A stretch of DNA of 64,000 bases, from NCBI GenBank assembly GCA_946894095.1, contig OX335654.1:17927687-17991686 (forward strand), read 5' to 3'. This DNA is from Incurvaria masculella (Eukaryota; Arthropoda; Insecta; Lepidoptera; Incurvariidae). Positions within the stretch are counted from its first letter, which is position 1. Every line of letters begins with the position of its first letter. Below are positions 34,515 through 45,649 of the stretch, one piece after another. The notes under the pieces were generated by a model that worked only from the letters and a program-made list of their open reading frames with translations, did not search any database and was not told the origin of the DNA. The translations under genes were made by a program, and so were the position numbers.

Positions 34515-34640
34515 TCAGCGTGTTTGGATCCACAGCCGGACATACGCCTCTCTCCAGTCCTCCCGGCCCTCAGCGGTACGGAACCACTGCTTTCCGCCGA
34601 CGCACTTGATGTCGTCGTCCGACCTGGCGGGTGGTCTTAG
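34515..34640 (-). pseudogene. RTE-like LINE, extreme C-terminus
   Basis: The minus-strand frame reads RPPARSDDDIKCVGGKQWFR, then TAEGREDWREAYVRLW before a stop at 34515-34517. The order R.PARW.DDI....G..W...A..R..W...EAYV..W is the C-terminal tail of RTE-clade LINE proteins. It is 5'-truncated right after an RPPAR start. Confidence 0.72.
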
Positions 34641-35269
34641 GTATTATAGGTAGCTTAGATATTTTAATCTTATTAACAGTTCAGTCGCTGTAGTGATACA
34701 TAGCAGACTTTACGATACAAAAGTACTTTACTTAAGGCTCCAACTGAGTCTAGCGTTTGGCAAACAAACGATAAGGCGACCTCCGAAATGAGTTTGCGTT
34801 AGTGTTCATTGTTTATGCGCGTCAAAATCGTTTTCATGCTAGCGCGACCGAGAGAAATTAAGGTTTTTCATTGGTAAAGCCTGCTTTTTAAAGTAATGTT
34901 TCACGCTTATTCACTAGTTAAATATGTGATCTTATACCATAAAAAAGAAAATTGTCTAAATCATGCATAGTTTCCAAGCGCCGACTTGAAAACCTAGTTA
35001 ATAGGTGTTTAAAAAAATATTTTTTTTAAAGCAACACATTCAAACGGTTTTACGTTCATACACTAGATAATAGTCTAAACTTCAATATTTTGATTTTTCT
35101 ACAGGTGTTTATTCTTTACCGAGTAAGAGTCATATGGAGCCTTAAATAATAATGAAATGTTACGATTCAATCTAGTTTTATACGCCATTTTAATTGTCTC
35201 TCTTTAATGGCACATCGCTTAAGGTCACAAGTAACATTAAGGTCATAAGTGTCGATAATTCGCACGACC
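34641..35269. other. Unassigned
   Basis: AT-rich DNA with scattered short A/T runs. No frames or ends noticed. Confidence 0.4.
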
Positions 35270-35677
35270 TTTTTTTTATGCGACCCGACATGTATGACTA
35301 ATACCACACAACTACCGTTATGATATTAGCCCAATACACCACATTCCCGAAGGAATTAGGTGCCATGCAAAGACCTTCCCTTTATGAGCACGGCTACATT
35401 TAATTGAATGGAAAATACGGTCAATTTTTCATTGCCGCTTCGACCATCTTTTCATTCAATGCGATGGTACCAACCCGGGCGGACTTAAACCCTACCACCT
35501 AGTAGGGGAAGTGGACCTACCGTTTTACATGGATTCCGAACCATGGAGCAGCTCGCATTCGTGACTAAATGCACTTATCAAACTCGAAAAGAGAAAGACA
35601 GTGGTGCATGTCTGGATTGAACCCAGGTCTCTGGTACGCTAGGCCAGTCCCCGCACCACTAGGCTGCAAGCTGCTCA
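35270..35677 (-). mobile_element. SINE-1, full-length
   Basis: T-run and reversed tail at 35270, reversed head (ccactaggctgcaagctgct) at 35660. The head is slightly mutated in the A box and the B-box region reads attgaacccaggt. Confidence 0.9.
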
Positions 35678-36935
35678 TATTTAGCTTATTTATCTCGCTT
35701 GATTTAAGGCATATCGGATTCATATTGCAGTATTTCGCGGGTCCGAAAACTTCTTTTGTCTGTATGAAGAGCAGATTCGATTCTGATTTGATTATTGTTC
35801 GTACTGTACCAGCTTTGGACTCAGTCTGAATGCAGACTTGGCAATGTTGAACCAATACAATTACGCAAATCCGTTTTCCGAGTGCGTTATATCGCTTACA
35901 TGAGAACGGTTTACTAATCATTTGGAAACTACTATTCCATTTAAATTGATATTTAATATCTAACATCAGGCAACAAGTATCTGTGTCCGCACACTTTTGT
36001 TTTTTTTTTTTTAAAAATCCAAACCGAATGAAATGAAATCAAAAAGAAAATCTTCATAAGATTTTTATTTTCTCCGTGGTTTGACCCAGAATAATTTTAC
36101 CGAAAAAACAAAGACTTGCAGACAAAGCTATTTGTAGCCTAATATTAGATACCAAATACCAAGTTGGAACAGTGGTTTTTAAATTATAAGTAAACTAAGT
36201 TTGTATGGGAGGCGAAATTTTCTGACGCTTACGGGCCGACATTAGGGCGTGATAACACCTGATTGCATTCAGTTCTATAAGGGCGTAAGCGAAACCATAT
36301 TTTATTATTTTTAAAAATAACTACTACTTATTTCAGAATTTCGAAAATTTGAAAGACGCATTGAAAATCTACCTATATTTGAAAACTATAACTGTAAATA
36401 TTTGACGCTCATATCCTGTGTTCAAATTTTTTTTTATGAAAGTTTATGAATATTTTCCTAATTTGAGAATACAAAGTCGCAGAGACTTAGAGTTTTATCT
36501 TTAAAAATAAAAATAAATAAGAATAAGTCATTTTATTTGTCACAACACATAAATACAACAGAGTGTTCAACATGAAATGTACTTAACAATATTATAACCG
36601 AATACAACTTAACAAATCTACCTCATTTTGCCATAGCAAACCAGTAAAGCAATATATTTTTCTAAGATTTTATGATAACACCGAAGATCTCTTTTGGGTA
36701 ATAATATCACAGTGTTATAAGCAACATGAAAACAAGCACCCTCCATAAATTGAACCTAAAATCATACGTCATTCACACACATATTGCCATACTACCTTTT
36801 CGCTAGCTTACATTTGTTTATCTGATATATAGCCACTAATGGCCAGTTTAGGTGACGAAGGCTCTGATTTCAATATACAGGTACGAGTACCTTAAATACA
36901 CACAATTAGCTTTATTATCTAGTCATATCATATTT
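35678..36935. other. Unassigned, possible LINE 3' UTR
   Basis: Positions 36495-36620 (aataaataagaataagtcat, then tttatttgtcacaacac) look like the reversed AT-rich 3' end of a LINE. A poly-T run at 36000 precedes it. No coding remnant is visible. Confidence 0.4.
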
Positions 36936-37164
36936 TACCATTTTTATACCTTGTAACATGGGCAGGTCACGTAAGTCGCAGAGATGACCACAGATGGAGT
37001 GGAGACCCTACACAGGGAAAAGAAGCGTCGGCAAACCGCCAGCACGTTGGTCAGACGATATACGTCAGACAGTAGGTGACAACTGGCGAAGAAAAACAGG
37101 AGACCGCTCAACTTGGCGAAGTCTGGGGGAGGCATACGTCCAGCAGTGGACAACAAAAGGCTGA
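36936..37164 (+). pseudogene. RTE-like LINE, C-terminal end
   Basis: From about 36941 the plus frame reads WAGHVSRRDDHRWSG, then GKRSVGKPPARWSDDIRQ and GDRSTWRSLGEAYVQQW before TGA at 37162-37164. The sequence WAGH..R..D.RW, G.R..G.PP.RW.DDI and W..LGEAYVQQW is typical of RTE-clade LINE C-termini. The reading frame is intact over 70 codons but the RT domain is missing. It is followed directly by a (GAA)n tail. Confidence 0.82.
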
Positions 37165-37186
37165 AGAAGAAGAAGAAGAAGAAGAT
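37160..37186 (+). repeat. (GAA)n tail of the RTE-like LINE
   Basis: A short GAA-type run begins at the stop codon of the LINE frame. Such simple-repeat tails are usual for RTE elements. Confidence 0.85.
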
Positions 37187-38451
37187 TTTGTTAATTCTAT
37201 CTTTTCATTCGAATGTTTTTTATATTATCATTGAAATAATGATAACTTCAATGCTAATTGCTGAGCTCAAGAATGAGGCGATGTTAAAACAAGCTATGCA
37301 GCGCCATCACATCCTGCTTTGGGTCAAATCAGTCATAAAGTCAAAAATAATGAACGTATCAAAATGCCTTTGTTTGTTTCACTATTTACTCCTCCTCCAA
37401 GTTAAGCTCTGTCTTAAGCCAGACATTTTAATTTAAATAACGAAACGCAACGCCATTTTCTTTATTAGCAAAAATAACATTGGGTTCCATTAAAGTATAA
37501 TGTTTCCCTCAAAAATAATCTAACACGTAGTTTTAGAGTTCAGAGCTCATTTGAGTTTTGTGCATTGTATTTATTCTAGTGTCCTATGGTTACCTACAAA
37601 TATATCTTTAACGGATATTGTTATATCGAACCCTATTTTTGTAATAAAAATATTGGCAGTAGCATTAGAATCGTACGTGTAATATAATATCAATTCGGTA
37701 CAAACAACAATAAAAACACAAGTTAATATTATTTACGGGTTTCTCAGCTGAGTTAACGGGATCTGTCGATTAAGGTATTTAATTTAAATCTCTCCAATCA
37801 GCGTAACTTAAAAAAGTAATGAAGCAATTAAACATTCCGAATACAGTTTTTTGTGTTCTGACATTTAAGGCACCGACTTCAAGATAAGACTAACATTTAT
37901 ATTGGCATAAAATCGCTATTGCCAAGGCTTCCCGGAAAATTACTTTTGTCGTGTCGTGATTTGACACCTCAAAACCTCCTTTGTACTCGAAACGACCTGA
38001 AAAGGGGTTAATCCACTCGCTACTACAGCCAAATGGAGGACAATCCAGAATAAATATTGAATGACACGCGAATAATATGCGTAAAATGGCTGCGTTATGG
38101 TTAATAGTTTAGTAAAATATTTTATTTAAACATTTATATTAAAAGCGTATTGTAATGAAACTTATAAAAGTGAGCAATATCGTTTTATGAGAAATTCAAT
38201 AAGGAAAGTGGATAAAATTCTAAATTCTCAGTAACAATGTCCCCAGCTGCTATCAGTCAAGCTTTATTGGACAACTTATCGTTTATCAGTCTTATGTCAA
38301 CGTTGAACATAAATCGCGTAATTTTGGAAATATTTTTTTGCTCTTAAACCTTAGATAACATACATACACAGATTTAAATAAAAACCAAGTAGTTTAAGAG
38401 GAATATCTCATGTTCACTGGATTAAAAAAAATTAACTTGGTGTAATCTATA
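37187..38451. other. AT-rich, unassigned
   Basis: No recognised feature. The 107-codon frame at 37113-37436 starts inside the LINE tail and is incidental. Confidence 0.45.
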
Positions 38452-38713
38452 TCTATATATAAAATGCTAACGTGCGTACGTAAAGACAGGATTTTCTCTA
38501 TCTCCACTAACTCCAATCAACTTCCCGTTGGGGTGGTAGATACCTCTTGGTCTCCCGGTGGGAGTAAGGGAGTTTGGTCGCGGTGGGTGGAAGTGGGTGA
38601 TTGTGGGTGGTGAAAATGTAGAAAAATATATATCTGCCCTTTTCTAACTTATGAGAACTTCCGGAAATGATATAAAAAACACTTAATTGTGTGCAACTGT
38701 TATAGTCGATCTG

Positions 38714-38776
38714 GAATGTTCTAGAAAGTTCTAAACATTTCTGGAATGATCTAGAAAGTTCTTAAACTTTCTGGAA
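38714..38776 (+). promoter_or_regulatory. Heat-shock-element array 1
   Basis: Exact GAA or TTC triplets start at 38714, 38719, 38724, 38729, 38739, 38744, 38754, 38759, 38769 and 38774, all on one 5-bp register in alternating orientation. Three of the thirteen slots are imperfect, and most of those keep two of three bases. The first four are contiguous (GAA-TTC-GAA-TTC), enough for a heat shock factor trimer plus one. Such phasing is unlikely by chance. HSF binding itself is inferred. Confidence 0.85.
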
Positions 38777-38822
38777 TAATCTAGATAGCTCTAAATTGTG
38801 TACAACTGTTGTAGTCGATCTG

Positions 38823-38870
38823 GAATGTTCTAGAAAGTTCTAAAAATTTCCGGAATGATCTAGAAATTTC
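38823..38870 (+). promoter_or_regulatory. Heat-shock-element array 2
   Basis: A tandem copy of array 1 shifted by 109 bp. GAA/TTC start at 38823, 38828, 38833, 38838, 38848, 38853, 38863 and 38868. The two unfilled slots (aaa, atc) each keep two bases. The preceding ctgttgtagtcgatctggaa also duplicates the sequence before array 1. Confidence 0.85.
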
Positions 38871-38930
38871 TAAAATGTGTAAAACTCCTGTAATCGGTCT
38901 AGAAGATCCAGATCGAAGTGATCTACATCT

Positions 38931-39019
38931 GAATGTTCTAGAGTGTTCTGGTACTAGAAATTTCGATATCCGATGGTATATAAACCGAAACTCAGCGACT
39001 TTTCGTCAGTTAAATCGTA
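38931..39019 (+). promoter_or_regulatory. Core promoter 1: HSE, TATA box and Initiator
   Basis: Further gaatgttc and gaaatttc half-sites precede TATATAAA (38977-38984). TCAGT lies at 39006-39010 with its A at 39008, exactly 31 bp from the first T of the TATA box, the standard spacing for insect Pol II promoters. The about 100-nt A-rich stretch after the start (39010-39112) resembles hsp leaders but has no open frame of note. Confidence 0.8.
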
Positions 39020-39112
39020 TTTACAGTCTAGAGAAGGTTAATCGGAGTTAAGAGTGAACATTGGTCAAATGAATTGAAGTGATTTTGACAAGTGCAAAAG
39101 AACAAACTACTT

Positions 39113-39201
39113 GAATGTTCTAGAGTATTCTGGTACTAGAAATTTCGATATCCGATGGTATATAAACCGAAACTCAGCGACTTTTCGTCAGTTAAATCGT
39201 A
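39113..39201 (+). promoter_or_regulatory. Core promoter 2, outward-reading duplicate
   Basis: Positions 38931-39019 recur 182 bp downstream with very few changes. TATATAAA is at 39159-39166 and TCAGT at 39188-39192 (A at 39190), again 31 bp apart. Transcripts started here would leave the Helitron after about 95 nt and enter the flanking DNA. Confidence 0.8.
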
Positions 39202-39284
39202 GTTTCTTTTTATTCAGTAAATAATTCAGACCGAAATCAATCCATCACGACATTGACCCGAGCGGAGCCGGGAACCGCAGCTAG

Positions 39285-40579
39285 TAAAATTATATTTTAA
39301 CAAGATACTGAAAACAGTGGATCGATTTCCGATTCGCTCAGAAGAACCATATATGTGTGGGATTCACCTGATTTAAAGCTTAGCTGCCTTGTTCTTGATT
39401 GTTTAAACACACGCTGGATTCTATTAGTAATATTTATCCTCAAATACTCCTCTCTTGGGTATAATCAGTCGACTCCTGTCGACTACATTACGTCTGTGTT
39501 TTTGGGTGACCGTTTTTGGGACGAGATCGAGTGGCGAGCTCATTATTGTGAATAAAAAAATACAACCTTGCTGTCAAAGAGAGAATGAAGAAAAATCCCT
39601 TTAATTTTGGGAAAGTATTAGTTGGCAATAATTACGAGCTTAGGTTGTGAAACTTCTTTTCATTTCATCATTCTTCAATTTCATTTCATATCTCATTTTG
39701 TATTTTGACAATTCTATTGATGCTCTGCATTTTATATTTTATTTTGTATCCCAAAAAATATTACTTTATTTGGTTAAATTATTTAGTTGTTAATTTATAA
39801 ATATTAACTTAACTTAGATTTCAATACCGAATATGTTAATATTAAGTTTTAAGTTATAACTGTGAGTTTTTAACTTTTTAGCCTCTTGCCATGGAATAGA
39901 TTTTGACAACTCCAAGTGTTTCTTATGTGTCCCAAAGGCTGAATAATATACAATACAATACGATACTTGTTACAGTTCAAAAGTCAGCACATCCTACATT
40001 AACATCATAATATTAATAATTCTAATGGCTTAAACCATTTATACTCGTAACCATTAGGTTTACAATTAAATGTTGGTAAAGTATTTCTAGTTACCCGAAA
40101 ATTTATAAACCAGTCCCTGTCTAGAAAGGGTTGATTTGAAGTAGTACAGGAATGACTGAATTACAGTTAGCAACTACTTTAAGGCGGAAAAGCCATTACA
40201 AGGAAAATACCTGTTTTGATTCTTTTCCGTACTGGAGAAACGTTATACAAAAAACAAAAAGCTACGATTGCAAAGAACATTTAAGTATATACTTTTCCAT
40301 TTCTTTCATATCAAACCGATTAGCCGCTGTCGAGACAATCTTAGGCCCGTACAACAGTAGGCCCAATTGTAATCTTTTTACGTGCCGGAATACATACCGA
40401 ACAAAATTACAAATACATCATGGATTGGAAGGAGTATGAATAAATGCTACACAGATATTAATTTTCCAACGGCGCGTCGATGCGGTAGCAAGCCGTTTCA
40501 TTCGTTCAAATTGCGGCACCTACATAGTATATTTACGAAGTGATATAACACGCTGATATCGCAGTTCCGGGACATATAC
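39285..40579. other. Unassigned with a LINE-type 3' tail
   Basis: Positions 39655-39965 are AT-rich and end in cccaaaggctgaataatata plus (ATACA)-like units, typical of a LINE 3' UTR without its coding part. The 95-codon frame at 40152-40439 is not recognised. Confidence 0.45.
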
Positions 40580-40790
40580 GGCACGTTAGATCCGGTTTAG
40601 CGTTCCAGGAATAACGCGGGGCCCTCGTTGCAAGGCAACGCCGCCCGCCCAAACTAAACGTTGCCCAGGGCAGCGCCCGCGGAGCCTCCGCCCGGGTTAA
40701 TTAATTTGCCTCCGGAACCGCCCGCCCTCACCTCCCGCCAGCTTCCGGCTCGCCGCCCGGCGACAGACCCCCGCGGGATATTCGATGCTA
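40580..40790. promoter_or_regulatory. GC-rich island with paired inverted words
   Basis: Contains cgttgcaaggcaacg, a 15-bp near-palindrome resembling an RFX X-box, then cgttgcccagggcagcg. A gttaattaatttgc core follows (compare 19499). No element ends or frames. The regulatory role is inference. Confidence 0.33.
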
Positions 40791-40873
40791 ATTTGTAGGT
40801 GAAAACTTTCGTTCGAGCGACTGTCGAGGACGACGATTTCTGTCACTTCTTGTTGTTATGTTGGAAATATACA

Positions 40874-41040
40874 CTAAGCCCCGATTGCACGACGAGACGG
40901 CTGAGTTAATCAATGTTCAAACACGTCACTTTTAGTGAACCGCTTGGAGTTCCTTTCATAGAGTCCATAGAAAGTGACCTGTTTAATCATACGTATACGT
41001 TGATTTTGATTTTTTGTTCTTTCGTGCACTCGGCCCTAAG
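40874..41040 (+). mobile_element. MITE-D, full-length
   Basis: About 167 bp from taagccccgattgcacgacg to ctttcgtgcactcggcccta, matching the reference at 26724. It adjoins a SINE-1 copy that starts at 41075. Confidence 0.85.
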
Positions 41041-41074
41041 AATAAAGACGTCAACTATGAAATGATATGATTTG

Positions 41075-41474
41075 AGCGGCTTGTAGCCTAGTAGCGCGGG
41101 GACTGGCCTAGCGTACCAGAGGCCTTAGTTCAATTCCGACATGCACCACTGTCTTTCTCTTTCCGAGTTCGATAAGTGCATTTCGTCACGAATGCGAGCT
41201 GCTCCATGGTTCGGAATCCATGTAAAACTGTAGGTCCCCTACCCCCGCTAGGTGGTAGGGTTTAAGCCCGCCCGGGTTGGTACCATTGCATTGGATGAAA
41301 CGATGGTCGAAGCGGCAATGAAAAATTGTCCGTGTTTTCCATCCAGTTTAATGTAGCCGTGCTCATTAAGGGAAGGTCCTGGCATGGCACCAAATTCCTT
41401 CGGGAATGTGGTGTATTGGGCTAATATCATAACGGTAGTTGTGTGGTATTAGACATCCATGTCAGGTCGCATAA
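41075..41474 (+). mobile_element. SINE-1, full-length
   Basis: The head is agcggcttgtagcctagtag with A-box and B-box positions retained (B box tagttcaattccg). It ends gtcaggtcgcataa followed by T- and A-runs. Confidence 0.92.
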
Positions 41475-41567
41475 TTTTTTTTTAAAAAAAGCCTTTAATT
41501 TCTGATTGAATTTTGGTTAGTAACGATTTTTAGTTGCGATAGTTACTAATTATTCTGTAACAACCCC

Positions 41568-41720
41568 TCTGCAGGTAAAGGCCGCCTCCAAGGTTAGCCA
41601 ATCAACTTGTTTGCATCCAATTTGGACCTGCAATGTTTTTTATTTCATCTTCCCATCTATTTCGTGGTCTCCCTTTTTTTCTTTTACCTCCTGGCGCCCT
41701 CCATGCTGTCACGTCAACTA
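41568..41720 (-). pseudogene. RTE-like LINE, degenerate C-terminus
   Basis: The minus strand reads GKRKKGRPRNRWEDEIKNIA, then GPNWMQ before an early stop. RPRNRWEDEI..IAG..W is the RTE-type tail. The rest of the tail survives only in broken frame (ending with words like cctgcagaggggttg). Confidence 0.72.
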
Positions 41721-42492
41721 TGTTTTGGTTAAATGTTATCTAGTTCCATCGCATGTTATATGATACATGATCTAACATGCTAACATGATCTAACATGAAA
41801 CCGTGAATGGTAGATTGAGCTAGAATTGAGATGAATTTGATTTAAACCATAAAGAAAAATCAATTGTCTCGTATCATACAGGCACTGTGCCTCTGATACA
41901 GTAGAATTTTTTAGAACTGTTTTAGTAACTAAAGTTAGTGACGTGCCAGAATCTTATGATATTTTTTTCTCATTGTGTTCGTCCCCGACGTGGTATGCCC
42001 CAACTTCTGGGAGAAAGGACAATAAATAGGAATGTTGCACGCTCGCGACTTACTTTTGTTGGTGTCTTCTTCCGTCGGCGTGGGGGCCCGCTGGGGTTGC
42101 AGCAGGGTTCAGCACAAGACTCTTATATTCATACGACTTTAATACGAAATCTCGCGGTTTCTGGGGTCAATGACACACCCATTCGTCAACGCTATGTTTT
42201 GGCGACTGACAGGTCGCCTGCGCGCGCGTTTGTTGCCAGGACGGGATACCACGGATGAAGATCGAACACAGTGCAAACGGTATCACCCTAGAGCCAACAT
42301 ATGTTTTCCTCGCAAATGACATTGGCTACTGTGGCGCCGAAATTGATGCGCTTCGTCGTTCGTGACAGTGAAATATGTAGTTAAACTGTTATATTCAAAC
42401 AGTCTTCAAGTATTACTGATGTCAGAGGTGTGTCGTAAGTTTAGGCGATATTTATAATGTTAATTTAGATTTTCACTATTGTTCGACATAAT
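41721..42492. other. Unassigned
   Basis: The 106-codon plus frame at 41938-42258 includes basic residues but resembles nothing I know. A short tandem catgatctaacatg-type repeat occurs at 41766-41797. Confidence 0.4.
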
Positions 42493-42643
42493 ACTTGATG
42501 TTTACGGATGTACAGTGTTAAGTAAAGATTACTTCTTTCCGACGTTGCGTCTACCACCATACTGGTGATGTCCGAAACGTGGTGGACGAAACGTCAAAAA
42601 GAAGTAAACTTTACTTAACACTGTTCATCCGTAAACATCAAGT
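42493..42643. repeat. 151-bp inverted repeat, arms about 65 bp
   Basis: The left arm starts acttgatgtttacggatg and the right arm ends catccgtaaacatcaagt. The arms pair across about 65 bp with several mismatches around a loop of about 22 bp (atactggtgatgtccgaaac region). It may be a foldback element. No tandem sites are visible outside. Confidence 0.85.
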
Positions 42644-42830
42644 TATATTAACAATGTTTCCGTCCGCCACTCTTTAATTTACTCCAACCTCAGTCATTTT
42701 TAATAACTGTTTTAGGAAAATAAAAACAAAATCAAAAAATATTTTCATTTGAGCGATCGACAATCAAAACAATGTGAACTTTATTTATTAGAATATTTTT
42801 AAAGAACCATTATTGTGTAATCTGTAGCGT

Positions 42831-42971
42831 TAATTTGAGTTTCAGCGACATCTACATTTGAAGCATTGTAATCAGATTTTTGAAGATAATCTGAAAAAGT
42901 ATTGGTCGTGATATTCGCAAGCAGGACGAATGTCAATGCTTCAAATGTAGATGTCGCTGAAACTCAAATTA
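42831..42971. repeat. 141-bp inverted repeat, perfect 38-bp arms
   Basis: The left arm 42831-42868 (taatttgagtttcagcgaca...) has an exact complement at 42934-42971. A 65-bp loop separates them. Beyond the arms, agcgtt on the left and aacgct on the right suggest a longer decayed arm. Unlike the repeat at 42493 in sequence. Confidence 0.9.
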
Positions 42972-43156
42972 ATGAGATAACGCTAATGATTATCAATCTG
43001 TAGTGCTTTCATAAAAGCTCAATAAACACAATTATTTTTGCATTAAGATGGTCAGGTCTATCGGTAGACTCAAGGTAAAATTTACGGAATATCCTTTAAT
43101 AGTGGTTTCAGAAGTAAGAAAGAATGGCATATCGATTATACATTCTTCTGAAGTTT

Positions 43157-43468
43157 TTCACCGGCCAAGTGCAAGTTGGACTCGCAGACGAAGGATTCCG
43201 TACCATCGTAGAATAATTAAAGCAAAAAAATCAAGTTTTTTGTATGGAGCAAACCTTTAATTTTAATCATTTTTACATTTCACCTATTTATTGTTATAGT
43301 GGCAAAATAAATACATACTCTGTGAAAGTTTCAGCTGCCTACCTATTACGGTTCTTGAGATACTGCCCTATGACAGACGGACGGACGGACGGACGGACGG
43401 GCGGACGGACGGACGGACGGACGGACAGCGAAGGCTTAGTAATAGGGTTCCGTTGGCACCATAAAAAG
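43157..43468 (+). mobile_element. (GACG)n-bearing element, copy 6
   Basis: From accggccaagtgcaagttgg to a truncated tail (ggttccgttggcaccat). The (GACG)n run at 43374-43428 is among the longest in the window. Confidence 0.9.
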
Positions 43469-44012
43469 CGACATTGCTGAAATCACGAATAACCTAATCT
43501 TATTTCAAGATCGTCATTACAATCTAAGCGCTCGGGAACCGAAGCAGGCAAATCGCCACTATGCCCCGCAAAATCCTAGAAGTGTTCACGTTTATTTAAA
43601 ACTTTCGATGACGCTGACGAGTTAGTTAAAGGCTTGTTGTTCGAAGTTTGTTAGAATGAACGAATGAGATTCAAAGAAAATTCAATTAAAAAGGGTCAAT
43701 GTTCCCAAGGGACGCGCCTGGACGAATCGACTCTCGGAATTGGGAAAAAGACCTCACCCAGATTGTTACTCGTATTATTCATTCACCTCCATTTGTTGGG
43801 TCCGTAGAATCTGATACCTGGAGCCGCCTGGAGATCTTTAAACGTATTTATATTATGGATAAACTTATTTATTTACCTCTTTGGGTGCTTTTAGGCACGA
43901 CAAGTCGCTGAACCATGCAAACGGTCATTAAGGAAGTTCCTCCTTATTACGGCACGGCTATATTGTGCAAACTTTCTTAATGCAGAAATTGTTTATGGCT
44001 TCATTTTATTAA
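43469..44012. other. Unassigned
   Basis: A 70-codon plus frame (43699-43911) is open but not recognised. No element ends. Confidence 0.4.
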
Positions 44013-44576
44013 TTAAGGTGACCCAACCCGCTCAACTCCCCATACAAACGGGGAAAGAAGATCACGCCTATATTTCTTATCAGAGATCCCAAATTTTGCT
44101 CAAAAGAGCTTTATTTGATCGAACTAGATGTCTGATGACCGTTGGCATTGCAATATTGTGTTTGGTTTCTAAGTTATAAGGTTCGCATTTCTAAGTTATG
44201 AAGTTCGAATTTTTCGCGTGTTTTATACAATAACTTTGGTGGTTTATTACGCAATGATAAAGTAAGAAAATCTTTAAAAGATTAGTCATCAGACATAGCT
44301 TATTTAATCAAGATTTATAACCTATTTGGTTTTTGTTAGATTTTTGACTACAGCGGTCGTGGTTTACTTTTAGCTATAAGTCGTTTTGAAATCAAAATTT
44401 TCGTAAATCTTACCAAATCATACACTATGCACATTGTCTTTTTTGTGGACATGTTGCATCTTCCTCGTCACGTAGCCTGCCTTTTTATTTAAAACAGAGA
44501 AGGTCCCAGAGCTCAACAGCACGGTTTTGTACAGTGCCCGCGAATGAGTTAGTCCTGCCGGGTTAGGCCGCCTTAA
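44013..44576 (+). mobile_element. MITE-C, copy 1, full-length
   Basis: About 564 bp, from ttaaggtgacccaacccgct to ccgggttaggccgccttaa. The ends are inverted repeats of about 18-20 bp. The interior carries rearranged aagataattagtcatcagacat-like words. Copies lie at 55907 (reverse), 60807 (rearranged) and 19698 (end only). Confidence 0.87.
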
Positions 44577-45649
44577 GAGCCCACATTTTAAAATTGAAAC
44601 ACAAAAATGTCGCGCATAAGCCCGTTGTCTACATCAAAAAATTCCCGATGCAATATTTTTTTCTGGAATATATAATTTTATCCTGATATCTAGTCTTCTA
44701 ATATAAATTCGTTTTTCTCCTAAATGACTGAGTTACAAAAAGTTTGATTTTGCTTATTTTTTAATTCAAAATGTTTCATAATAATGCATTCAATATTCCA
44801 GTAAATAAAAACTTTGATAAAAAAACATGGATGACTACGTACTGGTTAGATTGTGTTATTGGAATCATTTCAATCTTCAGAAACGGAGCAGGAAATAGCT
44901 TTCCGTTTTTGTAAAAATATACCCTTATTAAGGCCGCAGGGAGAGTAAACTCGTAGCGCCATACAAAATATATTTGGTAATATGTACTGGAAGGCCACAG
45001 TTTGTTCAAACGGAGATTGAAAAATATTATGTTTTTGAAGACTTAAAATCTAGAGAATCAGAGGAATTTAAGTCCAATATTTTAAAACATCGGAAAAAGG
45101 AGGCCCTTACAAAATTGTGTTCCGGTTTAAAATCGTAACCAAGCTGTATGGTTTTGACACAGTCTTCCCAAAATGCTTTCAATCTCTTAAAAATATGCCC
45201 AGTAACATTACATGTGAAGAAAGTTTTAAGCTGTTCCACGATGACGAGAGACGAGATGACGAGAAATTAGAAAAAGGTCATTGCAAATATGCACTAACAG
45301 GGGTCCGACTCTACCACAAGCACATTTCAGCCGAACTTCAGACCTGAAACCTACACGGGGCCAAACCGAAAGTTATGAGTAACTGCAATCCGGAACCTCA
45401 TCAGCGCACCTACGCAGCCAAAGTTAACGAGTTCGCGAAAATACAATTTAACTAGGGTTATTGAAGTTTCACTGAAAATCCTGAGGTACGTTTCGAAATG
45501 TCGGTACACATGCTGGCTAGTAAACAAGTTGTAGACTAGCGGCTTCTGGCCGCGTTTCTCGATCGGGATGCGTAAGTTTGATACCCGTTGCCTGCACCAC
45601 ATGTTTTATGATGTAATCGGACATGGGTGGCCAATACCACACCCATCTT
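44577..45649. other. Unassigned, open on both strands in places
   Basis: Frames of 70-83 codons at 44776-45009, 45027-45239 and 45351-45602 (minus) and 45117-45347 (plus) overlap or abut. I recognise no domain. Confidence 0.4.

Larger units (their letters stand above)
38452..39284 (+). mobile_element. Non-autonomous Helitron carrying an hsp-like promoter
   Basis: It starts TCTATATATAAAATGC after an A at 38451. It ends in CTAG (39281-39284) followed by T at 39285, so it lies between A and T as Helitrons do. A short stem, cccgagcggagccggg (39257-39272), sits 8 nt before CTAG, the usual 3' hairpin. The same 3' hairpin and acgacattga context recur at 55255 and reversed at 48472, showing a family that shares ends but not interiors. 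It has no Rep/helicase. Inside are two heat-shock-element arrays and two core promoters, annotated separately. The promoter part resembles a captured insect hsp 5' region; the capture is inference. Confidence 0.82.

Noticed and set aside
40610..40640. RFX-type X-box as a firm regulatory site
   Set aside because: cgttgcaaggcaacg is only an approximate match and a single site, so I kept it as a note within the GC-rich island.
23458..41430. A 60-codon frame (MILAQYTTFPKE...) nearly identical at 23458-23640, 32814-32996 and 41248-41430
   Set aside because: It is the antisense reading of the SINE-1 body. Similarity reflects recent copies of a Pol III-type element, with no start context or independent conservation.
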